Below are positions 11,080 to 23,598 of a DNA stretch of 64,000 nt, in pieces. The DNA lies in the NCBI GenBank assembly GCA_963921195.1, contig OY992536.1, forward strand, positions 234,334,023-234,398,022. Direction: 5' to 3'. The first letter of the stretch is position 1. The number at the start of each line of letters is the position of its first letter. The notes under the pieces were generated by a model that saw only the letters and a list, made by a program, of their open reading frames with translations, searched no databases and had not been told where the DNA came from. The stretch comes from Pegoplata infirma (Eukaryota; Arthropoda; Insecta; Diptera; Anthomyiidae). Position numbers and translations under genes: made by a program.

Positions 11080-13079
11080 GCAGCCCAATATAAAATAAAG
11101 CAGCGATTTATTGTTAAAATTTCTTATTATAATTTTTCGTCTGTGGCGTTTTCATTAGAAATCAATCTAATTATTTATTTCTCCATTTCAGGGATTATGT
11201 CTAATATACTTGCCGGTCATAATCCCAAAAATTGTTCGAATTATATTCAGCGGCAATTAGTACAACATTGCCGCAGGATATGTTCTTACCGATATATGTA
11301 AAACTATGTTTTCTTTACATCTGAGGTAAACTTCAGCAACTTTGTAGAAAATATTATGGCAAATATTTTTGTAAAACATATTTACCATCTAACTCCCTCT
11401 CATAACGGTATTTTTTGACTCTATTCTAACAAATCGCAAAAAACACCCCGAAAGAGGGGGAGGGTGGGGATGAAATGTTCTACAAAAATATTGCCAATAA
11501 AATTTTACTATATACCTCAGAGCACACAAAGGCCCAAAAATTAACACGAACACCAAAATAGAGTCAATTTCTATGTTTTGCTTATGAAAAAAGGACGGAC
11601 GGACAAATCTTCATGTCGTTAGGCGCGGTATAGGGTTTGATTTTAGAAACATGGTTTCTTTGGGAAATGTTCTTAGAATTTCTTGTTGATTATGTTTTTG
11701 CTATACGATTTTTGACACAAAAAATCGACCCGCCCTAATAAACGTGTTTTCACGTCCTTGATGTTAAACTTTCAAAAATCATTTAACATTCATGTCTCAA
11801 CATTGACAATGTTGTCAACTCAATATTATACAAACAAAATTTAATGCATATGCATGATGTGAACAAAGTGTATAGGTAAGACGTATATGAAATGATGGTA
11901 AATTTAATATTGATTTTTTACAGCATACTCGTATTGCATGCATAACATATCAGTATTTGGGTGTAAGAAGAAAATATCGAAAACGAAAAAACTCCTAAAG
12001 TATAAAATTCTTTCACCATCATCATTCCAAATTTAAAAGGCATTGGGTCAGTCCTTCTGGTAATCCCCATACAAACCACCCTCCCGATATTCACGTAATT
12101 CCCTCAAAATTCATTAAAATGAAATATTTGATAAAAATTTTATTTTTTGGTGGTAAACGTTCGATCAAATTTTGGAGTTTTTGCTGAAGATTTTGTAAAA
12201 ACCCTAAACTTTAATCGAGGGGCAACACGAATTAAAATGTTCGGATTTGGCCCATATTAGGTTTAAATTAAGGATTGTCTTAAGCTCTATGAATGGGTAA
12301 AGGGAGAAACATTTTGAGTTTTTTTTTTAATTTTTTGAACGTTTTGTCAAATTTTAAATAGCAAAACCTGTCGTCCGTTTTAATTTATTTTTGATAATTG
12401 TAGAGGGTAACTATTTGAAAATATTCAGCGTATAAATTTTAACCATTTTAAAAGTTTTCAATATTATAATTGTATGGGGTTAAGAAAAGGCATTAACTAA
12501 ATTTAATGTAGAAAAACGTCTCTCATCTCATTTCTTAAATAAAACAAAACATTCTGCAAATGACAGAAAACTCTAGAGATTAAAAATAAATGTGTACAAT
12601 ATAAAAACGAAAAAAAAACACTTTTATGTACAACAATTTAAACTAATAAATCAAAATAAAATTTATTAGACAATTTGTTATGCTGGCAAAAGAAAATAAG
12701 GAAGTTTGAACAAAGTGTACGTTTTTTTTTTTTTTTTAATATACTCCCTCTTGTGCCAAATAAATTTCAAAATACCTTGGAGGTTTCAAAACGAAAACTA
12801 AAAGAAAATGTAAAAATAAATAATATAATGTTATTAAAATAATTGTATTTAATAAGATTATCTATATACGATATGTATGTATGCGGGGCATTCCATGTCA
12901 AATCGGAAGCTTTGAAACATTTTTATTTTACTTTTTAGAATCTCTTCCTGGTAAATTTTTAGATATTGTTTATGATCCGTTCAAAAGATATAAAATTTTA
13001 TAAACATTGAAGATAGTTCCCTTACTTTAATTATAATATTTTTAAAATTGATAATGTTTTTACACTGGTGTCGAATTTT
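11080..13079. other. No gene; old repeat fragments
   Basis: A block at 11290-11335 is the inverse of 37130-37180 (the ACCTCAGATGTAA...AAAACATAG type). A block at 12050-12130 matches 44225-44300 of the HINE-like element ('cccatacaaaccacc' type). A GGGGCATTCCATGTCAAATC end at about 12894 recurs at about 37817. These are eroded dispersed repeats. No open frame is convincing. Confidence 0.5.
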
Positions 13080-13850
13080 AAAAGTGACGCAGGACTCCAC
13101 CTCAGCTTACAAATAACAAACACATAAGAATTCGAATTCCTTTTTTCATTTTCTTAAAACCAAAATGGTTTGTAACTTGGATAATACCGTTCGCCAGAAA
13201 ATATTAAACATGAACCGGATGATATACGTCTGGAATTAAATGGAAAAAAACTGCGTTTACGGTTTTTCATTTCGTGATCCTGTTTCCTTTTAAAAGAACT
13301 TCAAAATTTTAAAGGATGCATTTTGTAAAATATTTTGAAATATTTGTACTTGTCCTAAGAAGACACTGGTGATGGCAAATGAAAGAGAAGGATCTCCACT
13401 AATTTTTCCATTTTGCCTTATCAGGATAAAAGGATGTGAACACAGTTATTTAAAAACTTTATCAAAATATTTTGTTGGTATTGATTTTTATTGAAAGGAC
13501 GTAACTTACCTCCTTTTTTCTGATATGCAAAAATAATAAAATAGGAAAATTAGGAGAGATCCTTCTCTATCATTTGCTATCACTAGTGGCATCCTAGGAC
13601 AAGTATAAATATTAAACAAATATTTTATAAAATTTAATCATCTAAAACTTTGAAGTCCTTTTAAAAGGAAACAGGATCACGAAAATAAAAACTTTAAATG
13701 CAATTTTTCTACATTTAGTCACTAGTTTCAAACGTATATTATCCAGGTCGTGTTTAACAAATTTTATTCATTATTGTCGGACGGTATATTAATTCACTGG
13801 TAGTAGTAAAAAAATCACCAGCTGGTGAATTAAACGTTATATAATTCTGA
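13080..13850. repeat. Foldback repeat followed by TTCACCAGCTGGTGAA-type palindrome
   Basis: Arms at about 13230-13420 and 13530-13745 are inverted copies; both carry CGTGATCCTGTTTCC and ACTTGTCCTA on the appropriate strand. The fold centre is near 13475. A CACCAGCTGGTG palindrome follows at about 13808-13823. The 'TAACTTGGATAATA' lead-in and this palindrome recur at 31695-31760 and 37405-37465. Confidence 0.65.
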
Positions 13851-14039
13851 AAATGGAAAGTTGATAATTGAATAACTTTTAAATTCTAAAAATTGGAAAT
13901 ATAGTAACAATTTCTGAATTAGACTATGCCTGGTTCTGCATTATAGCTTCATCAGTGATCCTATATTATTATATGTATATGTTTAACATTGGAAAAATTG
14001 GTAAGTTGTCTCTATATAGAAATTTTTATTATATTCGTC

Positions 14040-14095
14040 TGCTGCGAGATTCGAACCTGCGCACTATGGTCAAAAAAACCCTAAGTAGCGGCAAA
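14040..14095 (-). mobile_element. tRNA-like B-box relic
   Basis: The minus strand reads GCGCAGGTTCGAATCTCGCA, with a pol III B box and paired T-stem ends. No matching A box or acceptor stem is visible, so this is probably a SINE or tRNA pseudogene fragment. Confidence 0.35.
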
Positions 14096-14264
14096 GACTA
14101 TTTTCCGTCAAGATAGCCTCACCAAATTTGGTATGCAGGCCCTGCATTGCAGGGTTTTACTATCAAATATTCGATTTAAGAAAAAAAACGGTCCACGCCC
14201 CCTTTTTCTAGTGGCCAGCCCATAAGGGCGATTTTCGAAAAAAATTAATGCTCACAAAACTGTA

Positions 14265-17012
14265 CACTCACAGCAAAATACGGTTGCCTCAACCGTAAAA
14301 GGTTCCAACCTCAGATTGAGGTTGCGGCAACCGGTACATATACGGTTGTAGCAACCGACAATTTACAGTTGTGGCAACCGACAAATGCCGGTTGCAGCAA
14401 CCTCCAATAACGGCATTTGCCGGTTATGACAACCGTATTGCCGGTTGTCCCAACCATAGCTGTGTTTAATATATTTTCAATATTATACCAAATTACAAAA
14501 AAAATCCCAATAAAAAACACGTTTTTTTTTATTTTTTTGTTTTTTTTTTTATTGTTTTTAAAAAAATATGTATATTAATTTAAACATCTAAATACTTAAA
14601 ATATTTAACAAATATTGCATTTTAATGTTGTATTAACACGTATGATTAAGACTCAGAATCTGAGACATATTTTCTATAGTAAATGTCTCAGATTCTGAGA
14701 CATTTTTTCTGTAGAAAAAGTCTCAGATTCTGAGACATTTTATCTATAGAAAAAGTCTCAGGTTCTGAGACATTTTTTCTATTGAAAAAGTCTCAGATTA
14801 TGAAACACTTTTTCTACAGAAAAAGTCTCAGATTCTGAGACATTTTTTCTATCGAAAAAGTCTCAGATTCTGAGACATTTTTTCTATCGAAAAAGTCTCA
14901 GATTCAGAGACATTTTTTCTAAAGAAAAAGTCTCAGATTCTGCGACATTTCTTCTATAGATAAAGTCTCAGACTATGAGACATTTTTCTATAGAAAAAGT
15001 CTCAGATTATGAGACATTTTTTCTACAGAAAAAGTCTCAGATTCTGAGAAATTGTTTCTATAGAAAAAGTCTCAGATTGTGAGACATTTTTTCTATAGAA
15101 AAAGTCTCAGGTTCTGAGACATTTTTTCTATCGAAAAAGTCTCAGATTATGAGACATTTTTTCTATAGAAAAAGTCTCAGATTCTGAGACATTTCTTCTA
15201 TAGAAAAAGTCTCAGATTCTGAGACATTTTTTCTATAGAAAAAGTCTCAGATTTTGAGACATTTTTTTTATAGACAAAGTCTCAGATTCTGAGACATTTT
15301 TTCTATAGAAAAAGTCTCAGATTCTGAGACATTTTTTCTATAGATAAAGTCTCAGACTATGAGACATTTTTTCTATAGAAAAAGTCTCAGATTATGAGAC
15401 ATTTTTTCTATAGAAAAAGTCCCAGGTTCTGAGACATTTTTTTTATAGAAAAAGTCTCAGGTTTTGAGACATTTTTTCTATAGAAAAGGTCTCAGGTTCT
15501 GAGACATTTTTTCTATAGAAAAAGTCTCAGATTATGAGACATTTTTTCTATAGAAAAAGTCTCAGATTCTGAGACAGTTTTTCTATAGAAAAATTCTCAG
15601 ATTCTGAGACATTTTTTCTATAGAAAAAGTCTCAGGTTCTGAGACATTTTTTCTATAGAAAAAGTCTCAGATTATGATACATTTTTTCTATAGAAAAAGT
15701 CTCAGATTCTGAGATATTTGTTCTATAGCAAAAGGCTCAGATTCTAAGACATTTTTTCTATAGAAAAAGTCTCAAATTCTGCAACATTTTCTCTATGGAA
15801 AAAGACAGTTTTTCTATAGAAAAAGTCTCAGATTCTGAGGCATTTTTTCTATAGAAAAAGTCTCAGGTTCTGAGACATTTTTTCTATAGAAAAAGTCTCA
15901 GATTATGATACATTTTTTCTATAGAAAAAGTCTCAGATTCTGAGATATTTGTTCTATAGCAAAAGGCTCAGATTCTGAGATATTTTTTCTATAGAAAAAG
16001 TCTCAAATTCTGAAACATTTTCTCTATGGAAAAAGTCTTAGATTCTGAAACATTTTTTCTATAGAAAATGTCTCAGAATCTAAGACTTTTTCTATAGAAA
16101 AAATGTCTCAGAATCTGAGACTTTTTCTATAGAAAAAGTTTTAGATTTTGAGACATTTTTTCCATAGAAAATGTCTCAGGTTCTGAAACATCTTTTCCAT
16201 AGAAAAAGTCTCAGATTCTGAGACATTTTTTTCCATAGAAAAAGTCTCAGATTCTGAGACATTTTTTTTATAGAAAAAGTCTCAGATTCTGAGACATTTT
16301 TCTGTAGAAAAAGTCTCAGATTCTGTAACATTTTATCTATAGAAAAAGTCTCAGATTCTGAGATTTTTCTTAAAAATGTTTCTATATATAACAAATGTCC
16401 GCGATTTCTATAAATTTTTGACTGCAAAAAGTATTTTTTTGCACAAAAAAATTGTCATCTTATATTAAATTTATAATATCACCTTTTTCTGCACAATCCA
16501 ATTTTGAGGACTTCCATCACAAGGCGTAAATTTTTGGTCCATTTTTTAACTGCTGCTGGAGTTTAAAATATTCCAATATTCCATTGTTTCTATAAATTAA
16601 AAGAAGAATTTTTCATTAGCTAATCTGTTGTATCCTTCAAAGTATAAAAACTTACCCATTAAAGCTGAATTTTTCCAGATTTTATCATCAAATGTTGAAA
16701 TTTTAAAGAAAAACAAATGTTTTCCTCAATATTTTTATATTTAATGTCATTAAATTTTGTGAAGTATTGTTTTTTTATTTTTCAGTTGAGGGAACCGAGA
16801 ACTTGAAGTTGTGGCAACCGGCAAATGCCGTTATTTACGGTTGCTACAACCGGGGTTTGCAGTTGTAGCAACTTTTTTTTAATTTTTTGGCATCTGGCAC
16901 AAAAATATTTTAAAAAAGTTATAACAACCTCAGTTTACGGTTGCTGCAACCGCGTTCGGTTGGGACAACCGTATTGCGGTTGTGGCAACCTCACCGATTT
17001 TTTATGTGAGTG
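14265..17012 (+). mobile_element. Satellite-carrying TIR element, copy 3 (complete)
   Basis: It begins CACTCACAGCAAAATACGG after TA (14263-14264) and ends TTTTTTATGTGAGTG before TA (17013-17014). Order: GGTTG palindrome block (14280-14460), spacer, 35-bp satellite (14646-16372), spacer (16371-16785, matching 730-1150), second palindrome block (16790-16995). Length is 2.75 kb. The palindromes are repeated in both orientations near each end, as expected for subterminal transposase-binding repeats (inference). No protein is encoded. Confidence 0.8.
14646..16372. repeat. 35-bp satellite array, forward orientation
   Basis: About 48 units, more diverged from each other than in copy 2. A block of several units is duplicated: the TATGATACATTTT...GAGATATTTGTTC...AAAAGGCTC variants at about 15665-15735 recur at about 15900-15975. 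Near 16065-16125 the orientation switches briefly to the AAT form. Confidence 0.95.
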
Positions 17013-17205
17013 TATTTACTAAAAATCTCCATTTATAATTTGAAGTGTCTGACCGAAAAGTACTATTCGGCTATTATTCGGCTTCGGTCACATTTTTCGA
17101 CGAATATGGCCGAATACCGAATAATTGTAAAAAATTTTTACTCAATTGCTGAAAAACATATTCAAGTAGAAAAACACTTTTTTAGTGAAAGTAATTTATT
17201 AAAAA

Positions 17206-19194
17206 CTAGCAGGCCCGCCCGGAACTTTGTTACCGATAATATTAAATACCGTATTAAAGAACGATAAGGATTAGAATCCCCATTTCTAAAAATTTTCCCC
17301 TACAGAATCTTTATTTGATTAAATTTTTATCGTTGAAGTCTATCATAAAAACTATTTAGAATAAACAATAAAATTAAAACAGCCCCGTTTAGCCCTGAAT
17401 CATGTTTGTTCTGGTAAAAAATGTTCTTGAAAATTTTTGATCCCTTACATCGTAATTATTGAAATCATTTCATAACCCGTATCATTCCATTTCGTTCTCC
17501 GTTCTATTCCATTTCCTTCTCCGTTTTATTCATTCCAATTCATTGAATTCCAATTCATTTCTTTCCTTGTATGCTTCATTCCTTTGTATATGACATGTGT
17601 TTAAGAAATAAAAACATTTTAGGGTCGTTATCTCAATTTATATAAAAAGTACCATATTACCGTAACTGAATCAATTGTTTACTCCTTTTAACCCTTAAAA
17701 ATTTTAATTTCAAAATATATTTTTCTCTTCATTTATAATTCCGCTGGAGGATTTCATTTCATTTCCATTAGAATCTAAATTTCCAGAAGGTACTTTTTCA
17801 GGATTATTTTTTGGGCTGAAGAGTCCCACATTTCAAGTTTCTATGACCAATATTTCAAGAGATAAAAAAGATTACAAAGTTCACTACTTTGCACCTATTT
17901 GCTCCATTAAAATCGGAATTTCCAAAAAGGTAATTTTTCAGAATGTGTTGAAATCGGATGAGTAGTTTCGGAGGTTTTTAAATTTGAAGTCTTTAGACCC
18001 AAAATGATCTTTTAAATGGGTGCGGTCAATGAAACCTACTCTAACTCACCCTGAAGGAAAATTCTAAATATTAGTGAAATCATTTTGCAAATCTCATAAA
18101 AAGTTTCGTATATTTAAAAATTTTGCTTCGATGAACCGTAGCCTATGTCTAACCTAAAGAACCATTCTTAATATTTGAGAAAACATTTTTTAAAATCAAA
18201 TGAGTAGTTTCGGAGATTTTGAAATTTTACGTTTTTTGGCCAAAAGTGGGCGTTAAAGGGGTGTAGTCGATGAAAGCTAGCCCATGTCCACCTTGAAGAA
18301 CCATTCTAAATATTTATTGGTGATACAAATTTTGAAATCGGATGAGTTTTTTTTTTTTTTTTTTAATTCCTTTATTTATTTAATCTTTAATACATAGTAT
18401 TAAATTATAAGTAAAACGTTCAATGTGAACTTAGGTCGGATGAGTAGTTTTATAATATTAAAATTTTACGTTTTTTTTTTGCTAAAAGTGGGCGTAGAAA
18501 TGGACGTGGTCAATGAAACCCAGCATTATTCCACTCTAAAGAACCATTCCAAGTATTGGTGGAAAAATTTTGGAAATAGGATGAGTAATTTTTGGAGATT
18601 TTAAAATTTTAGTTTTTTTTACCAAAAAGTGGGTGTAGAAGTGGTCGTGGACGATGAATAATAGCCTATGTCCAACCTGGACGAACACTCTAAATATTGG
18701 TGAAAACATTTTTGTAATCGGATGAGTAGTTTCGTAGATATTTACATTTTAAACTTTTTGCCAAAAGTGGGCGTAGAAGTGGGCGTGGTCGATGAATCCT
18801 AGCTTATGTCCACCCTGGAGGAGTACTCTAAATATTGGTAAAAAGATTTTTTAAATCGGATGAGTAGTTTCAAAGATATTTTAAGTTTTTTGTCAAAAGT
18901 GGGCGTGGTCTCGATGAAACCCAGCATGTGTCCATCATAAAGGACAATTCCAAGTATGTATTGGTAAAAAAAAATTTAAATCGGTTTAGTTGTTTTGGAG
19001 ATTTTTAAATTTTACGTTTTTTTGCTAAAAGTGGGCGTAGAAGTGGGCGTGGTCAATGAAACTTAGCCTCTCTCCGTCCTGGAGGAACACTCTAAATATT
19101 GCTGAAAACTTTTTTGAAATCGGATGAGTAGTTCCGAAGATTACTTTCTACAAACATACAAACAAACATTACCTCTTTATAATATTAGTATAGA
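17206..19194 (-). mobile_element. Helitron, non-autonomous, with ~130-bp internal repeats
   Basis: Read on the minus strand it has insect-type Helitron ends: 5' TC (19194-19193) followed by TATACTAATATTATAAAG, and 3' CTAG (17209-17206) followed by T. The body holds repeated units of about 130 bp containing 'AAGTGGGCGT(A/G)G', 'TCTAAATATTGGT' and 'AATCGGATGAGTAGTTT'. No Rep/helicase coding remains. It belongs to the same type as 51638-53610. The host base after the 5' end is not the expected one, perhaps because a hAT element inserted directly beside it. Confidence 0.65.
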
Positions 19195-19195
19195 A

Positions 19196-20807
19196 AAGCG
19201 GTTACCAATCTATGGTACGCGTACCACTAGGGGGTACGCGAAACTGTCCGCGGTGGTACGCAAAATTTTAGTAATTTGGACATTCGTTTTAGATTAACCT
19301 GGCTTCCAAAGTTTTCCATAGCGTCAGGTTTTTAAGAAAGTTGAGGTCAAAGTTCACAAAAAACGTATTTTTGTGCAATTTAGAGAGCAATTATTTGCAA
19401 TATTTTGAGATCTGACCACATATTTTCGATTAACCTTTCGATGCTGATTCCCAGTTGGCAACGTCCTCGAGCCATCCTCAGTGACGGAGCGATGACATGT
19501 CAGAGTCACACCTGACATCCACAAGACATCTCTATGTACTGGGTTGAGGACAGTTTCATACAAATTTTCAAAATGTCCTCACTCAAAGTCAGCAGTGGTC
19601 AGGGCTGACCTTCTGGGGACATGTCACCTAAGACTTCTTTGGGGAAATGTCTGACATAGGTCATGCGAAAATACAAAAAATGTTCGTATTTCCTTTAGTT
19701 TTTACTTTTATCCATTTTCCTTTATAAATTATCTTTCTCATATTTAGAAAAAACTTTTCGCTTTTTTTAGTCCCAACTGGATTTGAACCTGGAACCTCCA
19801 GTTTATTAGTCCCACACCTTACTACTTGTTCCAAACTTTATTTTGAAAATTGTTTGTCTACTTAATACTTTTATTCTACTTGTTAGATTTTGATTTTATT
19901 TTAAATAAATTGATAATATTGCCATCTTTTTCTTGGAAATTGAAGAGTTGCCCAGATTTTAAATTCTAATTTAATATACTGATTTTCTGAAGACATTTCC
20001 TTTAAGACGTCTTAGAGGAATTGTCCACACTATTAAAACAAACATTCAGTGCTGACAATGTTAGGACATGTCATCAAGGATTGCCTATGATTTGTCAGGA
20101 CCTGAAGACATTTCCTCAAGGAATCACTGTGGAAATTTCCTCAGTGACACATTTTCCAACTGGGTTCCGAATATGGTTTTTCTATGATGTCAGGTTTTTG
20201 AAAAATGTATGTCAAAGTTCTCAAAAAAACGTGTTTTTGGGCATTTTTGAGACGGGTTGTGATAGAGTGGAAATTTTGCTACCATTTTGTTAAGCTAAAA
20301 ATGCCCTTTCATAGTATATACGAGTGTGTTTCATTCGAAAAGTCACGGAATTGTTGATCTGCCCTTGTATTAAAAAAACATTTAAAAAAAATTTAAAAAA
20401 AACATTATATTTTCGCCCTCTGTGATGTGTTTTTGGAACTTTTTTTAACAGCTTAAAAAACGTCAGTTGTTAAAATTTTTGGTGTAGAAATGACTGGGGA
20501 AATCAGATTTGCAAAATTTTCAGCTGTTTTTGCTCTGCAGAAAAATCAGCTCAAAATCCGCGTTTTCAGATGCATTGAACCACCACAAGGGCGAAAATTT
20601 TTCCAAAAAATACCACCATTGACTTTGATCTCCCCTAAATCCTTCAAAAAAAAATGATAATACCCGCAGATCAAAAGTTTCAAAATTAACTTAAATATTT
20701 ATATGAGAAGTTTTTTAACGAAAACAACAAAAAAACTCCTTAGGGGGTACGTGGCTTACAAAATTTATAATTAGGGGTACGCGAGCCAAAAAGGTTGGTA
20801 TACGCAG
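19196..20807. mobile_element. Degraded hAT-type element
   Basis: Ends are imperfect inverted repeats of the common hAT type: left AAGCGGTTACCAATC followed by TACGCGTACC; right (minus strand) CTGCGTATACCAACC followed by TCGCGTACCCC. Flanks GTATAGAA (19188-19195) and GTATAGAG (20808-20815) match in 7 of 8 bases, consistent with an 8-bp duplication. Because the right flank is a TATAG microsatellite, that match could be chance. The interior has no intact transposase. It contains an inverted pair around CCCAGTTGGCAACG (about 19448) and CAACTGGGTTCCGA (about 20157) and a tRNA-like B box. Confidence 0.6.
19774..19850 (-). mobile_element. tRNA-like B-box relic inside the hAT element
   Basis: The minus strand contains CCAGGTTCAAATCCAGTTGG (B box) preceded by a possible anticodon-arm sequence GGACTAATAAACTGG. 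The acceptor stem is not supported, so it is a probable tRNA-derived fragment. Confidence 0.35.
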
Positions 20808-20965
20808 GTATAGAGTATAGATATAGAAGTATAGATAATAGTATAAGTATAATAGTATATAGTATAATAGTATAAGTAGAAGTAGAAGTAAAAGTAATAG
20901 TATATATAGTATAAAGTGCAGAGAATAGATAAGTATAGATATACATAGAAGTATAGATATAGAAA
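20808..20965. repeat. TATAG-type microsatellite
   Basis: Irregular repeats of TATAG, AAGTA and GTATAATA over about 150 bp. Open frames here are low-complexity artefacts. Confidence 0.85.
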
Positions 20966-21240
20966 TTATTATTTTGAGGAAATTACATCTTTTAATAATT
21001 TAAAAAAAAAAAATTTTTTTGAGTGTAAATTTTTTTTTTTAATGTAAATTTTTTTTTTTTTTTTGAGGATGTTTATTCTGGCTTGAGGTCATTATTTTCT
21101 TTACTTATTAAAACCATGATATTCTCATAGTATAATTTCAAGAAGATTATTTTTTTGTTTTAAATTTATTTATGTTGGTCATTTTGCAAGACTTAATCGA
21201 CACGTGTTTCGGAATTTGTCAGAATCTATTGTCAAGATTA

Positions 21241-22120
21241 CACCGCTCAACAAATCCGGTTTGAAGTTTGATATAAAATTTTTAAAGATTTTGACTCGCT
21301 GATTCCAAATTCGTGCTCCAAATTTTTCCATCACGTCTAGAATTTTAATTATTCGCGGTTGAAAATGCGAAAAAACGCGATTTTTGCCTTTTTTGAAAGC
21401 CTGCACAGCAGCCGCTGGGTGGAATAAAAATCAGGTATAAAGCGTGAGAGTAGAATTAAACTATGATCTCAAAAATATGATCAAAAAAATTTCAAGTTGT
21501 TGCACTATTATTGGCCAAACATGCATTTTAAAAAAAACACTGTAAAAAAAATTAGAAAAAGCACCATTTTTAAAAGGCTCTAATACAATAACCAGATGAT
21601 CAATCTTTACAGTGATGAGCTCAAAATTTAGGCAAAAGTTCATTCTTTCTTATAGACCTTTAAACCCATTAAATATATATTCCGGTGTATGCGAAAAATA
21701 ACACAGAAATCTTAAATTTGTAAAATATTTATTGTTTTTAGTTTTCTTTGAAAAATATCAAAAAAAAACTAAGGTATCTATCTACCTTACCTTTTTTTAC
21801 AAAAATGTTAATTTTAACAGTATCATTTTAAAACGCAAGTAAGGCCCAACCAAACGTAATAATTTGAAAAAAATTGTGTTCTATGTTGGAGACCATAGAC
21901 AAATTATACTTTTGCGCTTTATACCAAATTTGTATTCCACTAAATGGCTGCTGTGCAGGCTTTTAAATAATGCAAAAATCGTCATTTTTCGCATTTTCAA
22001 CCGTGAACTAAAAATCTGGACGTGATGGGAAAATTTGGAGAACAGATTTGGAATCAGGAGATTAAAGTCTACTAAAATTGATCATCAGAATTCAAACCGG
22101 AAAATGAGTGTTGAGCGGTG
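21241..22120. mobile_element. Foldback/TIR element with CACCGCTCAACA ends
   Basis: Inverted arms of about 200 bp (21241-21440 and 21925-22120). Left end CACCGCTCAACA, right end TGTTGAGCGGTG. Flanks are TTA at 21238-21240 and TTA at 22121-22123, a possible 3-bp duplication. Both arms contain CCTGCACAGCAGCC/GGCTGCTGTGCAGG. No transposase is visible. Superfamily is unknown; a CAC start with a 3-bp duplication would fit CACTA-like elements. Confidence 0.75.
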
Positions 22121-22123
22121 TTA

Positions 22124-23213
22124 TTTAACAAAAATAGAAACGATTTACTACAAAGTAGCAAACAAGTCTAATAGCAAATCGTTTGTGCACAAACTTAAAT
22201 ATTAATACATAATCGACTCTATCCACAATGGGAATTAGAAAGACGAAGAAATTGTACTATACTAGTAAAGGTATTATGATGTACACTTTTTGTCGTCAAT
22301 TTTTCGTCTTGATAAAGAACTATCGAAAAAGTGCGACTATATTCTAATAGGTTTCACAATGAGTAAAAAACAAACACTACATAAACAAAAAAAGTTATTT
22401 CATGTCACAATTTCAAGTTTCTGTAAGCAGAGAGAAAGCAGCAAAACTTAAAAAAAAAACAAAAATTTTTGTCTTTTTTATATTTTTGAACTGACAACTT
22501 TTACTTTTACCAAAACAAATAAAAGAAAATTAAAAAAATAAACAAACAAAATTTTTGGATATTTAGAAAATTATTTAAAATATCAATTGTTTTCATTTAA
22601 AATGTGCAAAAAAATATAAAAATTAATTAATACCAAAATAAAAGTTTATAATTATCATGATTTTAGTGTGTTTTAATGTGCAAATCTTGTCAAGTTTGGA
22701 GTTTTTCAATTTTGTGATTTTTTTGTTAAAACAATGGGGCAATTCATAAATTCTTCCGATCAAAATTTGTAATCTTAAAATGATTTTTAATGGATTATGT
22801 TTTCTGTGGAGATTTTTTTGTTGTTTATCATTTGTTTTATTGTTTGCAAATTTATTGTAACATTTTTTTAAATAAATTGACCACTTTTTTTTGAATTTTG
22901 TTATTTATTTTACTTTTTTCCTTAAATGCCTTATTGCCCCAATGTGCTTTAAATAAAATAGAAAAAAATAAAACGTCAATTGGAAAATTTTATATAGCTT
23001 TTGTTCTTTTACTCATATTATTTTGTTTCGTTCACACAACTCTTACAAAAAAAGACGATAAAAAGTGTATATCATACCTACTTATGGCAACTATTGTCAA
23101 TAGTAAAATATTAGTTAAATGGAATCACAATTTTACAGAGAAATACTCTGTAAATTTACATATATTTGTATTGTTAAAATTATTTCAATTAAAATTATCT
23201 GTAAAATGTTTGG
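22124..23213. other. AT-rich stretch with no recognised gene
   Basis: No repeat structure stands out. The longest frame (122 codons, 22898-23266) runs into a repeat and shows no domain, so I do not call it. Confidence 0.5.
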
Positions 23214-23598
23214 TATGTCGCGACCTTGGAACAACATGGTTCTATTTGCACCAACACTACTATTGAGAAACCTAAGGTTGAATATTGTTAATCGCTTTAC
23301 TAAGTCAGTTTTGATTAAATTTAAAAACGGTTTTTGAATAATTTTAAATTAGTCCTTAAATTTTATTATGTATTTGAAAATATTCGCGCTACTATATTAG
23401 TTTTTGCACAATTTGAGTCTCAAAAAGCAGATAGAACTCTGTTGCTCAATGATAAGGCACATGAATTTGGACAACATGGTTCTAACTGCCAAATAGAACC
23501 TTGTGTTTCTGTAAGAAATAGTTTTCTGCAGATAGAACCTTGTGTTATTTGGATTTCAATATAATAATACAAGATTTGTTAATCAAAAATAAACAGAG

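Noticed and set aside
4559..14264. One giant composite transposon bounded by copies 2 and 3 in inverted orientation
   Set aside because: Each copy is complete with its own TA flanks, and no evidence such as a shared outer duplication shows that the 9.7 kb between them moves as a unit.
22898..23337. A 122-codon frame and an overlapping 72-codon frame
   Set aside because: F/L/I/K-rich composition typical of AT-rich DNA, overlapping a transposon arm, with no recognisable domain.
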